Assembly (NCBI GenBank): GCA_050251615.1
Contig: JBFWMM010000038.1
Coordinates: 1 to 28,709 of the forward strand
Direction: 5' to 3'
Length of the DNA stretch: 28,709 nucleotides
From: Sedimentisphaera sp050251615
GTDB taxonomy: Bacteria > Planctomycetota > Phycisphaerae > Sedimentisphaerales > Sedimentisphaeraceae
The notes beneath the pieces were generated by a model. It saw nothing but the letters and a program-made list of their open reading frames with translations, searched no databases and was not told the DNA's origin. Numbering within the stretch: the stretch's first letter is position 1; each line of letters opens with the position of its first letter. The position numbers and the translations under genes were made by a program. Positions 8,130 to 15,695 of this stretch are shown piece by piece.

Positions 8130-8301
8130 CGGCGTTTGAATTCACCAGCGTTGGTGGGTGTTTACGTGAGCATTTTCTTCGCATTGCTTGCGCAATGGCG
8201 CTGTTTTGGTTTGATTTCACCGGCATTGATTAGTGTTGCGGGAGTTTTTTTTCGCACGGTTTGCACCGTTGGACCGAGCGCGAGTTCCTCATTACGGATT
8301 G
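8130..8301. other. Intergenic region with short degenerate direct repeats
   Basis: No gene is supported here. GTTTGAATTCACCAGCGTTG (from 8134) and GTTTGATTTCACCGGCATTG (from 8209) are direct repeats 75 nt apart, and a related string starts near 7965. A short hairpin CATTGC/GCAATG lies near 8182-8197. Confidence 0.4.
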
Positions 8302-8586
8302 TTATGGGTTCTTGTCGTAGCGATGGTAGTTGTAGAGCCAGAGGGCCGAATCGACGGCAACGAGCATGAAATTGAAGCAGTACGCGTAGAAGGCGATGTA
8401 GTAGTCGGCCATGAAAACTTTGCGGGCGATTCCGAAGATGTATCCTACCAGGACAATCAGCAGGAATACAAAACTCTTGCCCTTTGTGGTCCGCGATTTG
8501 ACCGACCTGTGTATGCTTATCGGCCATGCCGCGCCGAAGCAGGCAATCATGCCGAATTCTAAAACTTCACTGACTATGTTATCCAT
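8302..8586 (-). CDS. Small three-helix membrane protein, SemiSWEET/PQ-loop-like
   Basis: A 94-residue protein with three hydrophobic segments at about 6-22, 38-56 and 62-85. Features typical of half-transporter SemiSWEET/PQ-loop proteins are visible: a Pro in the first helix (AAWPISIHRS), a basic loop SVKSRTTKGKS, GYIFGI in the second helix and an Asn-containing third helix (CFNFMLVAVDSALWLYN). Family members dimerise to pass small sugars or other solutes through the membrane. Whether this one transports sugar is not shown. The start ATG is clear but the ribosome-binding site is poor. It is the last minus-strand gene before the GH43 block, separated from pyrE by a hairpin element, so no operon partner is evident. 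Confidence 0.55.
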   Translation of the reverse strand: MDNIVSEVLEFGMIACFGAAWPISIHRSVKSRTTKGKSFVFLLIVLVGYIFGIARKVFMADYYIAFYAYCFNFMLVAVDSALWLYNYHRYDKNP

Positions 8587-8600
8587 ATAAATGAATCAAA

Positions 8601-8673
8601 CTCACGAAGGCCAAAGAGAGCACTGAGAATTTCAACAAACAAAAACTCCGTGTCCTATTTGCCTCCGTGGTGA
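8601..8673. repeat. Inverted nonamer-repeat hairpin, element 1
   Basis: The left arm (8601-8627) contains CACGAAGG, CAAAGAG and CACTGAG at 9-nt intervals. The right arm (8646-8673) is its imperfect reverse complement with CTCCGTGT and CCTCCGTGGTG. Together they can fold into a hairpin of about 25 bp with an 18-nt A-rich loop, directly downstream of pyrE. Confidence 0.55.
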
Positions 8674-8682
8674 AAAAATCCC

Positions 8683-9210
8683 TTAATCTGTAATGCCTAA
8701 GTCTTCTTTTGTTACGATGCTCGCGAACTCGAAGCCGGCTTCATTGATGTTTTCTTTCGCGCCCTGCTTGCGGTCTATCACGGCCACGATTTTCTTGACC
8801 TTCGCCCCTGCTTCCACGATCACCTTCGCCGCCTCGATAACCTGTCCGCCCGTTGTTGCGATGTCTTCCACGAGCAGTACAACGTCGTCAGATGTAATCT
8901 TACCGCCCTCAACCACATTGCCCGTGCCGTAGCCCTTCTTGCTGTTGCGCACGATAACCCACTTTTTGCCCGAGACCATTGAGGCGCTTGCCGCCAGCGC
9001 TACGCCGCCGAGCTCGGGGCCTGCGATCAGGGTTACATCATCGGTTATGTGCTTTGCGAACTCTTCGCCGAGGGCTTTGAGAATGTCGGGGCAGGCCTCG
9101 AAGCGATACTTGTCCATATAGTAGTTGCTCTTCTTACCGCTACGGAGAATAAATTCGCCTTCGAGGTACGCCTCTTCTTTGATTCTTGCTGTAAGCTCTT
9201 GTTTAGTCAT
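8683..9210 (-). CDS. pyrE: Orotate phosphoribosyltransferase
   Basis: Transfers the phosphoribosyl group of PRPP to orotate, giving OMP for pyrimidine synthesis. The 175-residue length is short but normal for the bacterial/archaeal compact form. RSGKKSNYYMDKY (23-35), the flexible catalytic loop RNSKKGYGTGNVVEG (88-102) and the PRPP-binding motif VLLVEDIATTGGQ (111-123) identify the family. The ATG is preceded by AAAGG at 8 nt. It lies 103 bp downstream of purB on the same strand, pairing purine and pyrimidine steps. It is followed by a nonamer-repeat hairpin. Confidence 0.93.
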   Translation of the reverse strand: MTKQELTARIKEEAYLEGEFILRSGKKSNYYMDKYRFEACPDILKALGEEFAKHITDDVTLIAGPELGGVALAASASMVSGKKWVIVRNSKKGYGTGNVVEGGKITSDDVVLLVEDIATTGGQVIEAAKVIVEAGAKVKKIVAVIDRKQGAKENINEAGFEFASIVTKEDLGITD

Positions 9211-9313
9211 TATTTATGCCTTTATAAGATGTTTGCTTTTGTAAATTTCAGGGAGTATCGAGCCCCAGCTCGGCATCGCGAAGCGCGGGCGCGATGAAAC
9301 ACGCCCCTGTATG

Positions 9314-10735
9314 TTATACTTTCAGTTCTGCCTTGCGCTTCAAGCTGTGCGCGCTTTTTTTGCGTATCGGCTCGACAACCTGCTCGATGAATTCGTCCAC
9401 CTGCTCGGAGCAACGGCCCATATAGAGCGCCGGTTCGAGGATAGCATCCAGGTCGATTGCATCAAACGCACTGTCCTTCTTGAGCCTTTCGATGAGGTCG
9501 TTGGGCTTGCCCTCGATCTTCACCTGTGCGGCGGCTTCGTGCGAGTGAACACGAATCAGCTCGTGGAGTTGCTGGCGATCTCCGCCCGCTTTTACGCCCG
9601 CCATGAGGATGTCTTCAGTGGCCATGAAAGGCAGCTCGCTACGCAGACGCCCCTCGATAACCTTCGGATATACCACAAGCCCGTCAACAATGTTGATCAG
9701 AATTTCGAGGATGCCGTCAACAGCGAGAAATGCTTCGGGAAGTACGAGCCTGCGGTTGGCGCTGTCGTCGAGGGTGCGCTCGAACCACTGCTCCGCCGCC
9801 GTCATTGCGGGGCTGGATGCGAGTGAAAGCACGAATCTGCTAAGCGCCGTTACCCTCTCGCTACGCATCGGGTTGCGCTTGTATGCCATGGCCGAGGAGC
9901 CTATCTGGTTCTTGCCGAAGGGCTCTTCCATCTCTTTGAGGTTGGCAAGCAGGCGGATATCGTTGCACATCTTATGCGCCGACTGCGCGATAAGCGCGAG
10001 CGTGTTTACGACCATCGTATCGATTTTGCGCTGATAAGTTTGGCCGGTAATAACGCAACAGTTGGCAAAGCCGAAGGCGTTTGTTATCATCTCGTTGAGC
10101 TGCTTCACCTTGTCGTGGTCGCCGCCGAAGAGCGAGAGGAATGATGCCTGCGTGCCCGTAGTGCCTTTGACGCCGCGGAACGGAATCGTTTCAATGCGCC
10201 TTTCCAGCTCGTCATAGTCCATCGCCAGCTCATAGGCCCATAGCGAGGCGCGCTTGCCGACGCTCGTTACCTGCGCGGGCTGGTAATGCGTGAAGCCGAG
10301 CGTGGGCATATCTTTATACTGCGCCGCAAACTCCCCAAGCAGGCTGATAACGCTCGCCAGCTTGCCGAGAGTCATTTCCATTGCCTCTTTGAGGATGATG
10401 AGGTCAGCGTTGTCACCAACATAACAGCTCGTCGCGCCGAGATGGATTATGCCGGCGGCCTTCGGGGCGGCATCGCCGTATGTGTGTACGTGCGCCATTA
10501 CATCGTGGCGGAATTTCTTCTCATACTCGGTTGCTTTGGCATAATCGATATCAGTCAGATTAGCTTCGAGCTGAGCAATCTGCTCAGCTGTTATATCAAG
10601 GCCAAGCTGTTTCTCGGCCTTTGCCAGCTCAAGCCAGAGCCTGCGCCAGGTACCGAATTTTTTGTCCGCGCCGAAAAGCTGCGCCATCTCTTCCGAGGCG
10701 TTTCTTTCGACCAGCGGTGATACGTATTTGTTCAT
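9314..10735 (-). CDS. purB: Adenylosuccinate lyase
   Basis: Catalyses two fumarate eliminations in purine synthesis: SAICAR to AICAR and adenylosuccinate to AMP. The 473-residue protein shows the fumarase/aspartase superfamily regions: HLGATSCYVGDNAD (98-111), GFTHYQPAQ with His150, and the signature GSSAMAYKRNP (279-289). The start is set at the ATG at 10735 (MNKYVSPLVERN) rather than the open TTG at 10762, because AGGA lies 9 nt upstream and the family begins near this point. The C-terminal basic tail ends in KRKAELKV. It is divergent from thiL across a 271-bp region with a hairpin element and followed by pyrE. Confidence 0.95.
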   Translation of the reverse strand: MNKYVSPLVERNASEEMAQLFGADKKFGTWRRLWLELAKAEKQLGLDITAEQIAQLEANLTDIDYAKATEYEKKFRHDVMAHVHTYGDAAPKAAGIIHLGATSCYVGDNADLIILKEAMEMTLGKLASVISLLGEFAAQYKDMPTLGFTHYQPAQVTSVGKRASLWAYELAMDYDELERRIETIPFRGVKGTTGTQASFLSLFGGDHDKVKQLNEMITNAFGFANCCVITGQTYQRKIDTMVVNTLALIAQSAHKMCNDIRLLANLKEMEEPFGKNQIGSSAMAYKRNPMRSERVTALSRFVLSLASSPAMTAAEQWFERTLDDSANRRLVLPEAFLAVDGILEILINIVDGLVVYPKVIEGRLRSELPFMATEDILMAGVKAGGDRQQLHELIRVHSHEAAAQVKIEGKPNDLIERLKKDSAFDAIDLDAILEPALYMGRCSEQVDEFIEQVVEPIRKKSAHSLKRKAELKV

Positions 10736-10790
10736 ATATGCGTTTCCTGTGTCAGTATGCAAAAGCTGATGAGAGCCAAATTATTCACAG

Positions 10791-10855
10791 CTCACGAAAT
10801 ACACGAAAGGCACGAAAAAAGTTTTGGGTCATAAGCTACTCGTGTGCCTTTTCTG
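10791..10855. repeat. Inverted nonamer-repeat hairpin, element 2
   Basis: The left arm is CTCACGAAA, TACACGAAA, GGCACGAAA, three exact-length 9-nt units (10791-10817). The right arm CTCGTGTGCCTTTTCTG (10839-10855) is partly complementary. It lies between the divergent purB and thiL genes, so it cannot serve as a terminator for either. Confidence 0.5.
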
Positions 10856-10916
10856 AAAGCGCTCATTATAGCTATTTTCGCGGCGCTGTAAATCTGCGCT
10901 CTACAAAGGAAAAGGG

Positions 10917-10944
10917 TTGTAAAGCGAGGCCGTTTGTGTATAAA
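10917..10944 (+). promoter_or_regulatory. Candidate promoter of thiL-tsaE
   Basis: TTGTAA (10917-10922) and TATAAA (10939-10944) are spaced 16 nt. The predicted leader of about 55 nt contains GCCGCC (10973-10978) and GGCGGC (10992-10997), a 6-bp hairpin whose 3' side ends 3 nt before the GGAG ribosome-binding site at 11001-11004. No TPP riboswitch core is seen. Confidence 0.4.
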
Positions 10945-11006
10945 AATGTTTCAAACTAAAACTTAACATTCAGCCGCCTTCCTCTGAGTTCGGCGGCGCT
11001 GGAGAT

Positions 11007-11948
11007 ATGATGCTGTCAAACGAAGATAAGATAACCGGCTATTTCGCGGACTGCCGCGAGCTTAGAAGCGATGTTTTTCCCATAGGTATCGGCGATGATA
11101 TGGCTCAAATGCGCACCGGCTCGGATTCGAGCGTGCTTGTGAGTACGGATATGCTGCTCGACGGCAGCCATTTCGACAGCTCCCTTCACAGCCTCGAAGA
11201 GATTGGCTACAAGGCGGCGGCTGTAAGCATAAGCGATGCGGCGGCAATGGCGAGCGTACCGCTGGGGCTGGTTGCGGCGGTCGGGTTGCCTGCGGGCGCA
11301 GGCGAAAAAGAATTGAGAGAGCTTCACGCCGGCCTGCTCAGGGCGTGCGACGAGTGCGGATGCGGCCTGGTGGGCGGCGATATAACAAGCTGGCGCGCGG
11401 GCGGCAAGCTCACCCTCTGCACATCCGTCTTTTCTACCCCGGGGAAAACAGATCCCATCCGGCGCAATGGCGCAAAAGAAGGAGATCTAATCTGCGTTAC
11501 CGGCTCGCTCGGCGGCTCACTTGCCGGCAAGCACATATCCTTCACGCCGCGCGTGCAGGAGGCGCTCTGGATCGCCGAAAACCTCGCGCCCACAAGTATG
11601 ATAGACATAACAGACGGCCTCTCAAACGACCTCTGCCGCATCTGCGAGGCAAGCGGAGCAGGAGCCGTGATAGAGGCAAAGGAGATACCGCTGAGCGCCG
11701 AGGCATCGGCAAAGGCGAACCCTCTCCACAGCGCTCTTTGCGACGGCGAAGACTTCGAGCTACTCTTTACAATACCTCGCGAAAGGGCCACGGACATAAA
11801 CAAAGCCCGTTTCAAGATAACCTCCATCGGCGAAATCACTGCGGCGGGCGTAATGAAGATCGAGCTCGCCGGCGGCGGCAGTATGGAGCTTGCACCCTGC
11901 GGCTACGACCACCTCTCTCAATCAACGGAAACAGGACAAAACCAATGA
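11007..11948 (+). CDS. thiL: Thiamine-monophosphate kinase
   Basis: Uses ATP to phosphorylate thiamine monophosphate to the active cofactor TPP. The 313-residue protein belongs to the PurM/ThiL fold, with GIGDDMAQM, LVSTDMLLDGSHF, KAAAVSISDAAAM, GGDITS, VTGSLGGSLAG, MIDITDGLSNDL and GEDFELLFT in the expected order. These acidic Asp clusters bind the metals and ATP. Two adjacent ATGs (11007 and 11010) are possible. GGAG at 11001-11004 fits the second slightly better (5 nt), a difference of one residue. The stop TGA overlaps the tsaE ATG. No other thiamine gene is in the window. Confidence 0.93.
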   Translation: MMLSNEDKITGYFADCRELRSDVFPIGIGDDMAQMRTGSDSSVLVSTDMLLDGSHFDSSLHSLEEIGYKAAAVSISDAAAMASVPLGLVAAVGLPAGAGEKELRELHAGLLRACDECGCGLVGGDITSWRAGGKLTLCTSVFSTPGKTDPIRRNGAKEGDLICVTGSLGGSLAGKHISFTPRVQEALWIAENLAPTSMIDITDGLSNDLCRICEASGAGAVIEAKEIPLSAEASAKANPLHSALCDGEDFELLFTIPRERATDINKARFKITSIGEITAAGVMKIELAGGGSMELAPCGYDHLSQSTETGQNQ

Positions 11949-12382
11949 TAAGCACAAGCGTTTCGCAGACAATCGACCTTGGCAGAAAAATCGGCGCTCA
12001 GCTTCGCGGCGGAGAGGTGTTCAGCCTTGTGGGCAATCTCGGCGCCGGCAAAACGCACTTCATCAAGGGCGTGGTCGCGGGAGTATGCAGGACAGAGGGT
12101 ACAGAGCTCGTAAGCAGCCCCACGTTCGTTTTAGTGAACGAGTACGAAGGCCCGCTGACGGTCTATCACATAGACGCGTACCGCATCGAATCGGATATGG
12201 AGTTCGAGAATCTCGGCTTCGATGATATGTGCTACCCGAATTCGGTGGTGCTGATTGAATGGGCAAACCGCGTCTCAAACTGCCTGCACGACCTCAACCT
12301 GATTTCTGTCGAGATAAAGCACCTTGGCGAAACCGAGCGCGAAATCAACCTCGCAAACCTCCCCGATTACATCAGCGCCTGA
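11945..12382 (+). CDS. tsaE: tRNA threonylcarbamoyladenosine biosynthesis ATPase
   Basis: Works with TsaB and TsaD to make the t6A modification on ANN-decoding tRNAs. The 145-residue size is typical. The Walker A motif GNLGAGKT is at residues 30-37, followed by SSPTFVLVNEYEG (58-70), HIDAYRI with Asp77, and IEWANRV. The frame is open far upstream inside thiL, but homology begins at MISTSVSQTIDL, whose ATG overlaps the thiL stop as ATGA. Translation is therefore probably coupled to thiL. It converges with the AAA ATPase gene, leaving only 24 bp between the stops. Confidence 0.93.
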   Translation: MISTSVSQTIDLGRKIGAQLRGGEVFSLVGNLGAGKTHFIKGVVAGVCRTEGTELVSSPTFVLVNEYEGPLTVYHIDAYRIESDMEFENLGFDDMCYPNSVVLIEWANRVSNCLHDLNLISVEIKHLGETEREINLANLPDYISA

Positions 12383-12406
12383 CAGACGATAGAGACGGGG
12401 AATTTA

Positions 12407-13693
12407 TCACGAAATGCCGCTTTCAAGCAGCCACTCGGCTACTTTGGCGCAGTTTGTTTCCGGCAGAACCAAACCTGCCTCTATTGAACCATAGAGGAGC
12501 AGGCGGTCACAAACTTTGTTCACTTTTGTTGCTCCCTCAAGCCCTTTGAGCTCTCTCTTGATGTTATCGCGGGAGAGCACATCGGTTACCTGCACTGCCA
12601 GAGGTTTCCTGCCCGAGCTGAAAGCGTAAAAATCACACTCAAAGCCATTTTTCAGGAACGTAACGTCCTTGTACAAGCGCCGGAGATGAGTAAAGACAAG
12701 GTTTTCGAGAAGCTTGCCTCTGTCTGAGAAGACTCCGTACCTTGTTGCCGAGGCGAGACCGTTATCGTACATATAAACCTTTTTATTGCTCATCTCCCTG
12801 TTAACCGTTGACGGGGCATACTTTTCGACACTTTCCATCATATAGACTGAAAAAATCATGCCGACCAGCTCATAGACGGTGTTGTTGCCGACAGACAGAC
12901 CCATGCTTTTCAGTTCTTTGTATATTTTGTTTACCGAAAATTCTTCAGTAAGAGAAGAAACAAGCCGTTTGAGTACATACTTCAGAAGCGGAAGATTAGA
13001 AATGCCATACCTTTCCAACAGGTCGTGGTATATCATTACGTTGTAGTACTCCTGAAGTACGTTGGCCTTAAACTCTGACGGAGTGTTGACAAGCTCGGGA
13101 TACCCGCCCCACAGCAGATATTCTTCAAACGTATGCTCAAACTCTGCGGCACCTTTCGTGCTGAACCTTGAAGCGGTAGCAAAACCTTTGAAGCGCATAA
13201 ATTCACTGAAACTGAGCGGCATCAGCTCAAATGAAAGACTCCTGCCGCGAAGAGATGTTGCGATTTCTTTTGAGAGCAGGCGCGAGTTTGAGCCGGTCAG
13301 AAAGATATGCGAGGTAACGGTATCGCTTATTCTGCGCACATACTTTTCCCAATCGGGCAACTCCTGCACCTCGTCAAAAAACACATATATATCCGAGCCT
13401 TTTGTGTTCGGGTACAGCTCATAGTATGCTTCAAGTATGGAATCATAGTTCGCGGGGCCGAAATCAAACCTCTCATCCTCAAAGTTGATATAGAGGATTC
13501 TCTGCAAACTCACTCCCTGTAACAGTAGCCGCGCCATCTGGTTGTACAGAAAAAAAGTCTTACCGGCCCTTCTGGGGCCGATTATGGTAACTATTTTTTG
13601 CATGTCGAGCGGAACGTGCAAATCCCGCTCTTTTGAAGACGGCACACCGTTGCGGTGGAAGTCTGATATTATTCTCTTGACTACTTCTTTCAT
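12407..13693 (-). CDS. ATP-binding protein, AAA_14 + DUF4143
   Basis: A 428-residue predicted ATPase of the AAA_14/DUF4143 group common in anaerobes and archaea, of unknown physiological role. Walker A IIGPRRAGKT is at 37-46, Walker B DIYVFFDEVQELPDW at 101-115, the sensor-like LTGSNSRLL at 132-140 and the LRGRS block at 148-152. The C-terminal DUF4143 part has a PD-(D/E)XK-like remnant: ECDFYAF (352-358), then AVQVT (366-370), where an acidic-X-Lys triad is usual, so nuclease activity is doubtful. The ribosome-binding site GGAAGGA is strong. Such genes are often mobile accessory genes with patchy distribution, and this one sits alone between tsaE and xerC. Compared with its neighbours it is visibly richer in A and T. 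Confidence 0.8.
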   Translation of the reverse strand: MKEVVKRIISDFHRNGVPSSKERDLHVPLDMQKIVTIIGPRRAGKTFFLYNQMARLLLQGVSLQRILYINFEDERFDFGPANYDSILEAYYELYPNTKGSDIYVFFDEVQELPDWEKYVRRISDTVTSHIFLTGSNSRLLSKEIATSLRGRSLSFELMPLSFSEFMRFKGFATASRFSTKGAAEFEHTFEEYLLWGGYPELVNTPSEFKANVLQEYYNVMIYHDLLERYGISNLPLLKYVLKRLVSSLTEEFSVNKIYKELKSMGLSVGNNTVYELVGMIFSVYMMESVEKYAPSTVNREMSNKKVYMYDNGLASATRYGVFSDRGKLLENLVFTHLRRLYKDVTFLKNGFECDFYAFSSGRKPLAVQVTDVLSRDNIKRELKGLEGATKVNKVCDRLLLYGSIEAGLVLPETNCAKVAEWLLESGIS

Positions 13694-14013
13694 ATTTCCT
13701 TCCTTCCATAGGACATTTACTCAATTATTTCCTTTGCGACAAAGAAAATATACCACATACCAAGCAGGCAGTCAAGTCCTTTTAGAGATTACCTTTATGA
13801 TAAAGGATATTTTACCGTTGAAATTTGACTTCTCCAACATACAAGGGTGCGATGAATTGCCGGCGCCTGCCACCGGCAGAATTGTATTATCTTCGTGCTC
13901 TTCGCGGCCTTCGCGGTAAAATAAATACCTTAACGAACAAGGTTTATGAACCACTAAGCGCACTAAGCTCACGAAGAAAGAAAAGAATGCAATAGCGGAG
14001 GCGCGGGGCGTTT
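13694..14013. other. Intergenic region with two hairpins
   Basis: No gene is supported in these 320 bp. TGCCGG (13858-13863) and CCGGCA (13873-13878) form a 6-bp hairpin. The long nonamer hairpin 13891-13976 lies next to it, just before the xerC 3' end. TTTGACTTCTCC at 13825-13836 resembles the short repeat near 7965. Confidence 0.5.
13891..13976. repeat. Inverted nonamer-repeat hairpin, element 3
   Basis: The left arm (13891-13917) reads CTTCGTG, CTCTTCGCG, GCCTTCGCGGT, and the right arm (13950-13976) reads ACCACTAAG, CGCACTAAG, CTCACGAAG. I count 19 of 27 positions as complementary. Inside, ATAAATACCTT (13921-13931) pairs with AAGGTTTAT (13939-13947) around a 7-nt loop, so the whole element can fold as one long hairpin. 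Confidence 0.65.
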
Positions 14014-14973
14014 TTATTCGCGCTTTCCGTCCCTGCGGGGGTGGTATTTGCGGTGCGTCTCTGCGAGCTCGTCGGCGCGTAGGTGCGTGTAGATTTGCGT
14101 CGTGGTAACGCTGGAATGACCAAGCATCTCCTGCACGCTGCGGAGGTCTGCGCCGCCTGTGAGCAGGTGGGTGGCGAAGGAGTGCCGGAAGCTGTGAGTC
14201 GTAAAATTCATAAGCCCCGCGCGCGCGGCGTATCCTTTGACAATGCGCCAGATGTTTGTGCGGTCGAGTACATTACCGTTGCCGGAGAGAAAGAGGTTGT
14301 CGGGGCCGCCGGGCTTCTCAAGAAATGAGCGCTCTTTATTGATATAATGCGTGATGTAATGCGCGGAGGAATCGGCCAGCGGCACAATCCTCTCCTTGCT
14401 CCCCTTTCCGAGACAGCGGATATAGCCGAAACGGAAGCTGATATCCTTACGGCGGATTCTCTCCATCTCGCTAGCGCGCATACCGGTTGCGTAGAGCATT
14501 TCGAGGATGGCCTTGTCGCGGTAGTAGAATTTGTCGCGGTCAGGGTCGGGGGTGTTAAGAAGCGAGACAATCTGCTCGATACTGTAGATATCGGGAAGCT
14601 TCTCGCCGCGCCTGGGCGATTCGATGAGCAGTGTGAAATCGTCCTCTATGATATGCTCGCTCACGCAGTACTTGAGGTACGTGCGAATCGCAGCGATGGC
14701 TCTTGCGATTGTCGCAGCGCAGCTACCCTCTTCGCTCATCAGGCGGATATACGTAGAAACGGTTGTAAGGCACATTTCTTCGGGGCCGCTGATTCCCTGT
14801 TCTTTGCAGTATGAGAGGAAGGCGCGCAGGTCTTTTCCGTACGCCTTGATTGTTTCGTTGCTGAGCCCCGCTTCCACCATCAGCGAGTTGAGAAATTCGT
14901 ATGCCGCGGGCCCTCCTGGCAGCTTCACAAGGCTCTTGAGGATGTTCGTCAGCTGGACATCAAGCATTTTCAT
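14014..14973 (-). CDS. xerC: Tyrosine recombinase XerC/XerD
   Basis: Site-specific recombinase that resolves chromosome dimers at dif. The 319-residue protein has an N-terminal SAM-like core-binding domain (about 25-110) and a C-terminal catalytic domain with the full set of residues: Arg166 in ATGMRASEM, Lys190 in CLGKGSKER, His260 and Arg263 in HSFRHSFATHLL, His286 in LGHSSVTTT and Tyr295 in QIYTH. XerC and XerD cannot be separated from sequence alone. The start ATG overlaps the rsmG stop by 4 nt, a chromosomal operon context, so this is a housekeeping Xer rather than a phage integrase. No dif site was recognised nearby. Confidence 0.9.
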   Translation of the reverse strand: MKMLDVQLTNILKSLVKLPGGPAAYEFLNSLMVEAGLSNETIKAYGKDLRAFLSYCKEQGISGPEEMCLTTVSTYIRLMSEEGSCAATIARAIAAIRTYLKYCVSEHIIEDDFTLLIESPRRGEKLPDIYSIEQIVSLLNTPDPDRDKFYYRDKAILEMLYATGMRASEMERIRRKDISFRFGYIRCLGKGSKERIVPLADSSAHYITHYINKERSFLEKPGGPDNLFLSGNGNVLDRTNIWRIVKGYAARAGLMNFTTHSFRHSFATHLLTGGADLRSVQEMLGHSSVTTTQIYTHLRADELAETHRKYHPRRDGKRE

Positions 14974-15683
14974 CTTCCCAGCGGTCTTGCCTTTATTATG
15001 TTGTACTGCCGCGGGTATTTCCGCGGCGTACGGCGCAGCTTTTTCGCGATGACAAGGCGCAGGCTCGTGCCCTCTTCGCCGAAATTGCTGTACGGAATCT
15101 GCACGGGCTCATCGAAGCCGAGTATGCCGAACGCCTTACGTCCCGCGATGATTTCCTCGTCCGCTCTGGGGCCCTTATACGAAACGAAGTACCCGCCTTC
15201 GCGCACGAATGCGCCGGAAAGCTCGGCGATAAGCGCCAGATTGCCCACGGCCCTGTTCGTGGCAAAGTCAAACATACCGCGGTAGTCTTCGAGGGATGCA
15301 AGCTCTTCGGCGCGGTCGTTTATCACTTCGACATTGCGCAGGCCTACTTCCTCGACGACGCGGTACTGAAAGTCCGCTTTCTTGCCCGTTGCCTCGATGC
15401 TGATCATACGCCAGTCGGGCAGGGCAACAGCCAGAACAAGCCCGGGGAAGCCGCCGCCTGAACCGATGTCGGCAAGGGATGGCAACCAGTCTATCGCTGC
15501 TGCATATTCCCTGAGCAGAGGCAACGCGGCGAGCGAGTCTTCAAAATGGCGCACGCGCACCTCCTCTTCGCTTGTGATGCGGGTGAGGTTGAGCTTTTTA
15601 TTCTCTTCCACCAGCACGCGGTAGAAGATTTCGAGCTGCTCTCTTTGCTCTGCTGTGAGCTGTTGTATCAGGCTTTCGCTCAT
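14970..15683 (-). CDS. rsmG: 16S rRNA (guanine(527)-N7)-methyltransferase
   Basis: Methylates G527 in the 530 loop of 16S rRNA using S-adenosylmethionine. The 237-residue protein has the RsmG blocks: LNLTRITSEEE and RHFEDSLAALPLL, then the SAM-binding loop LADIGSGGGFPGL (70-82), SIEATGKKADFQ and ATNRAVGNL. Ser-Leu at 50-51 corresponds to the usual HxxDSL motif. The ribosome-binding site is weak. Only 12 nt separate it from ychF, and it overlaps xerC by 4 nt, so the three are likely co-transcribed. Confidence 0.94.
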   Translation of the reverse strand: MSESLIQQLTAEQREQLEIFYRVLVEENKKLNLTRITSEEEVRVRHFEDSLAALPLLREYAAAIDWLPSLADIGSGGGFPGLVLAVALPDWRMISIEATGKKADFQYRVVEEVGLRNVEVINDRAEELASLEDYRGMFDFATNRAVGNLALIAELSGAFVREGGYFVSYKGPRADEEIIAGRKAFGILGFDEPVQIPYSNFGEEGTSLRLVIAKKLRRTPRKYPRQYNIIKARPLGR

Positions 15684-15695
15684 CGTCTATCTTGA

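Noticed and set aside
11345..11944. Long upstream extension of the tsaE frame.
   Set aside because: It lies within thiL in another frame, is very Arg-rich, and TsaE homology begins at the ATG at 11945.
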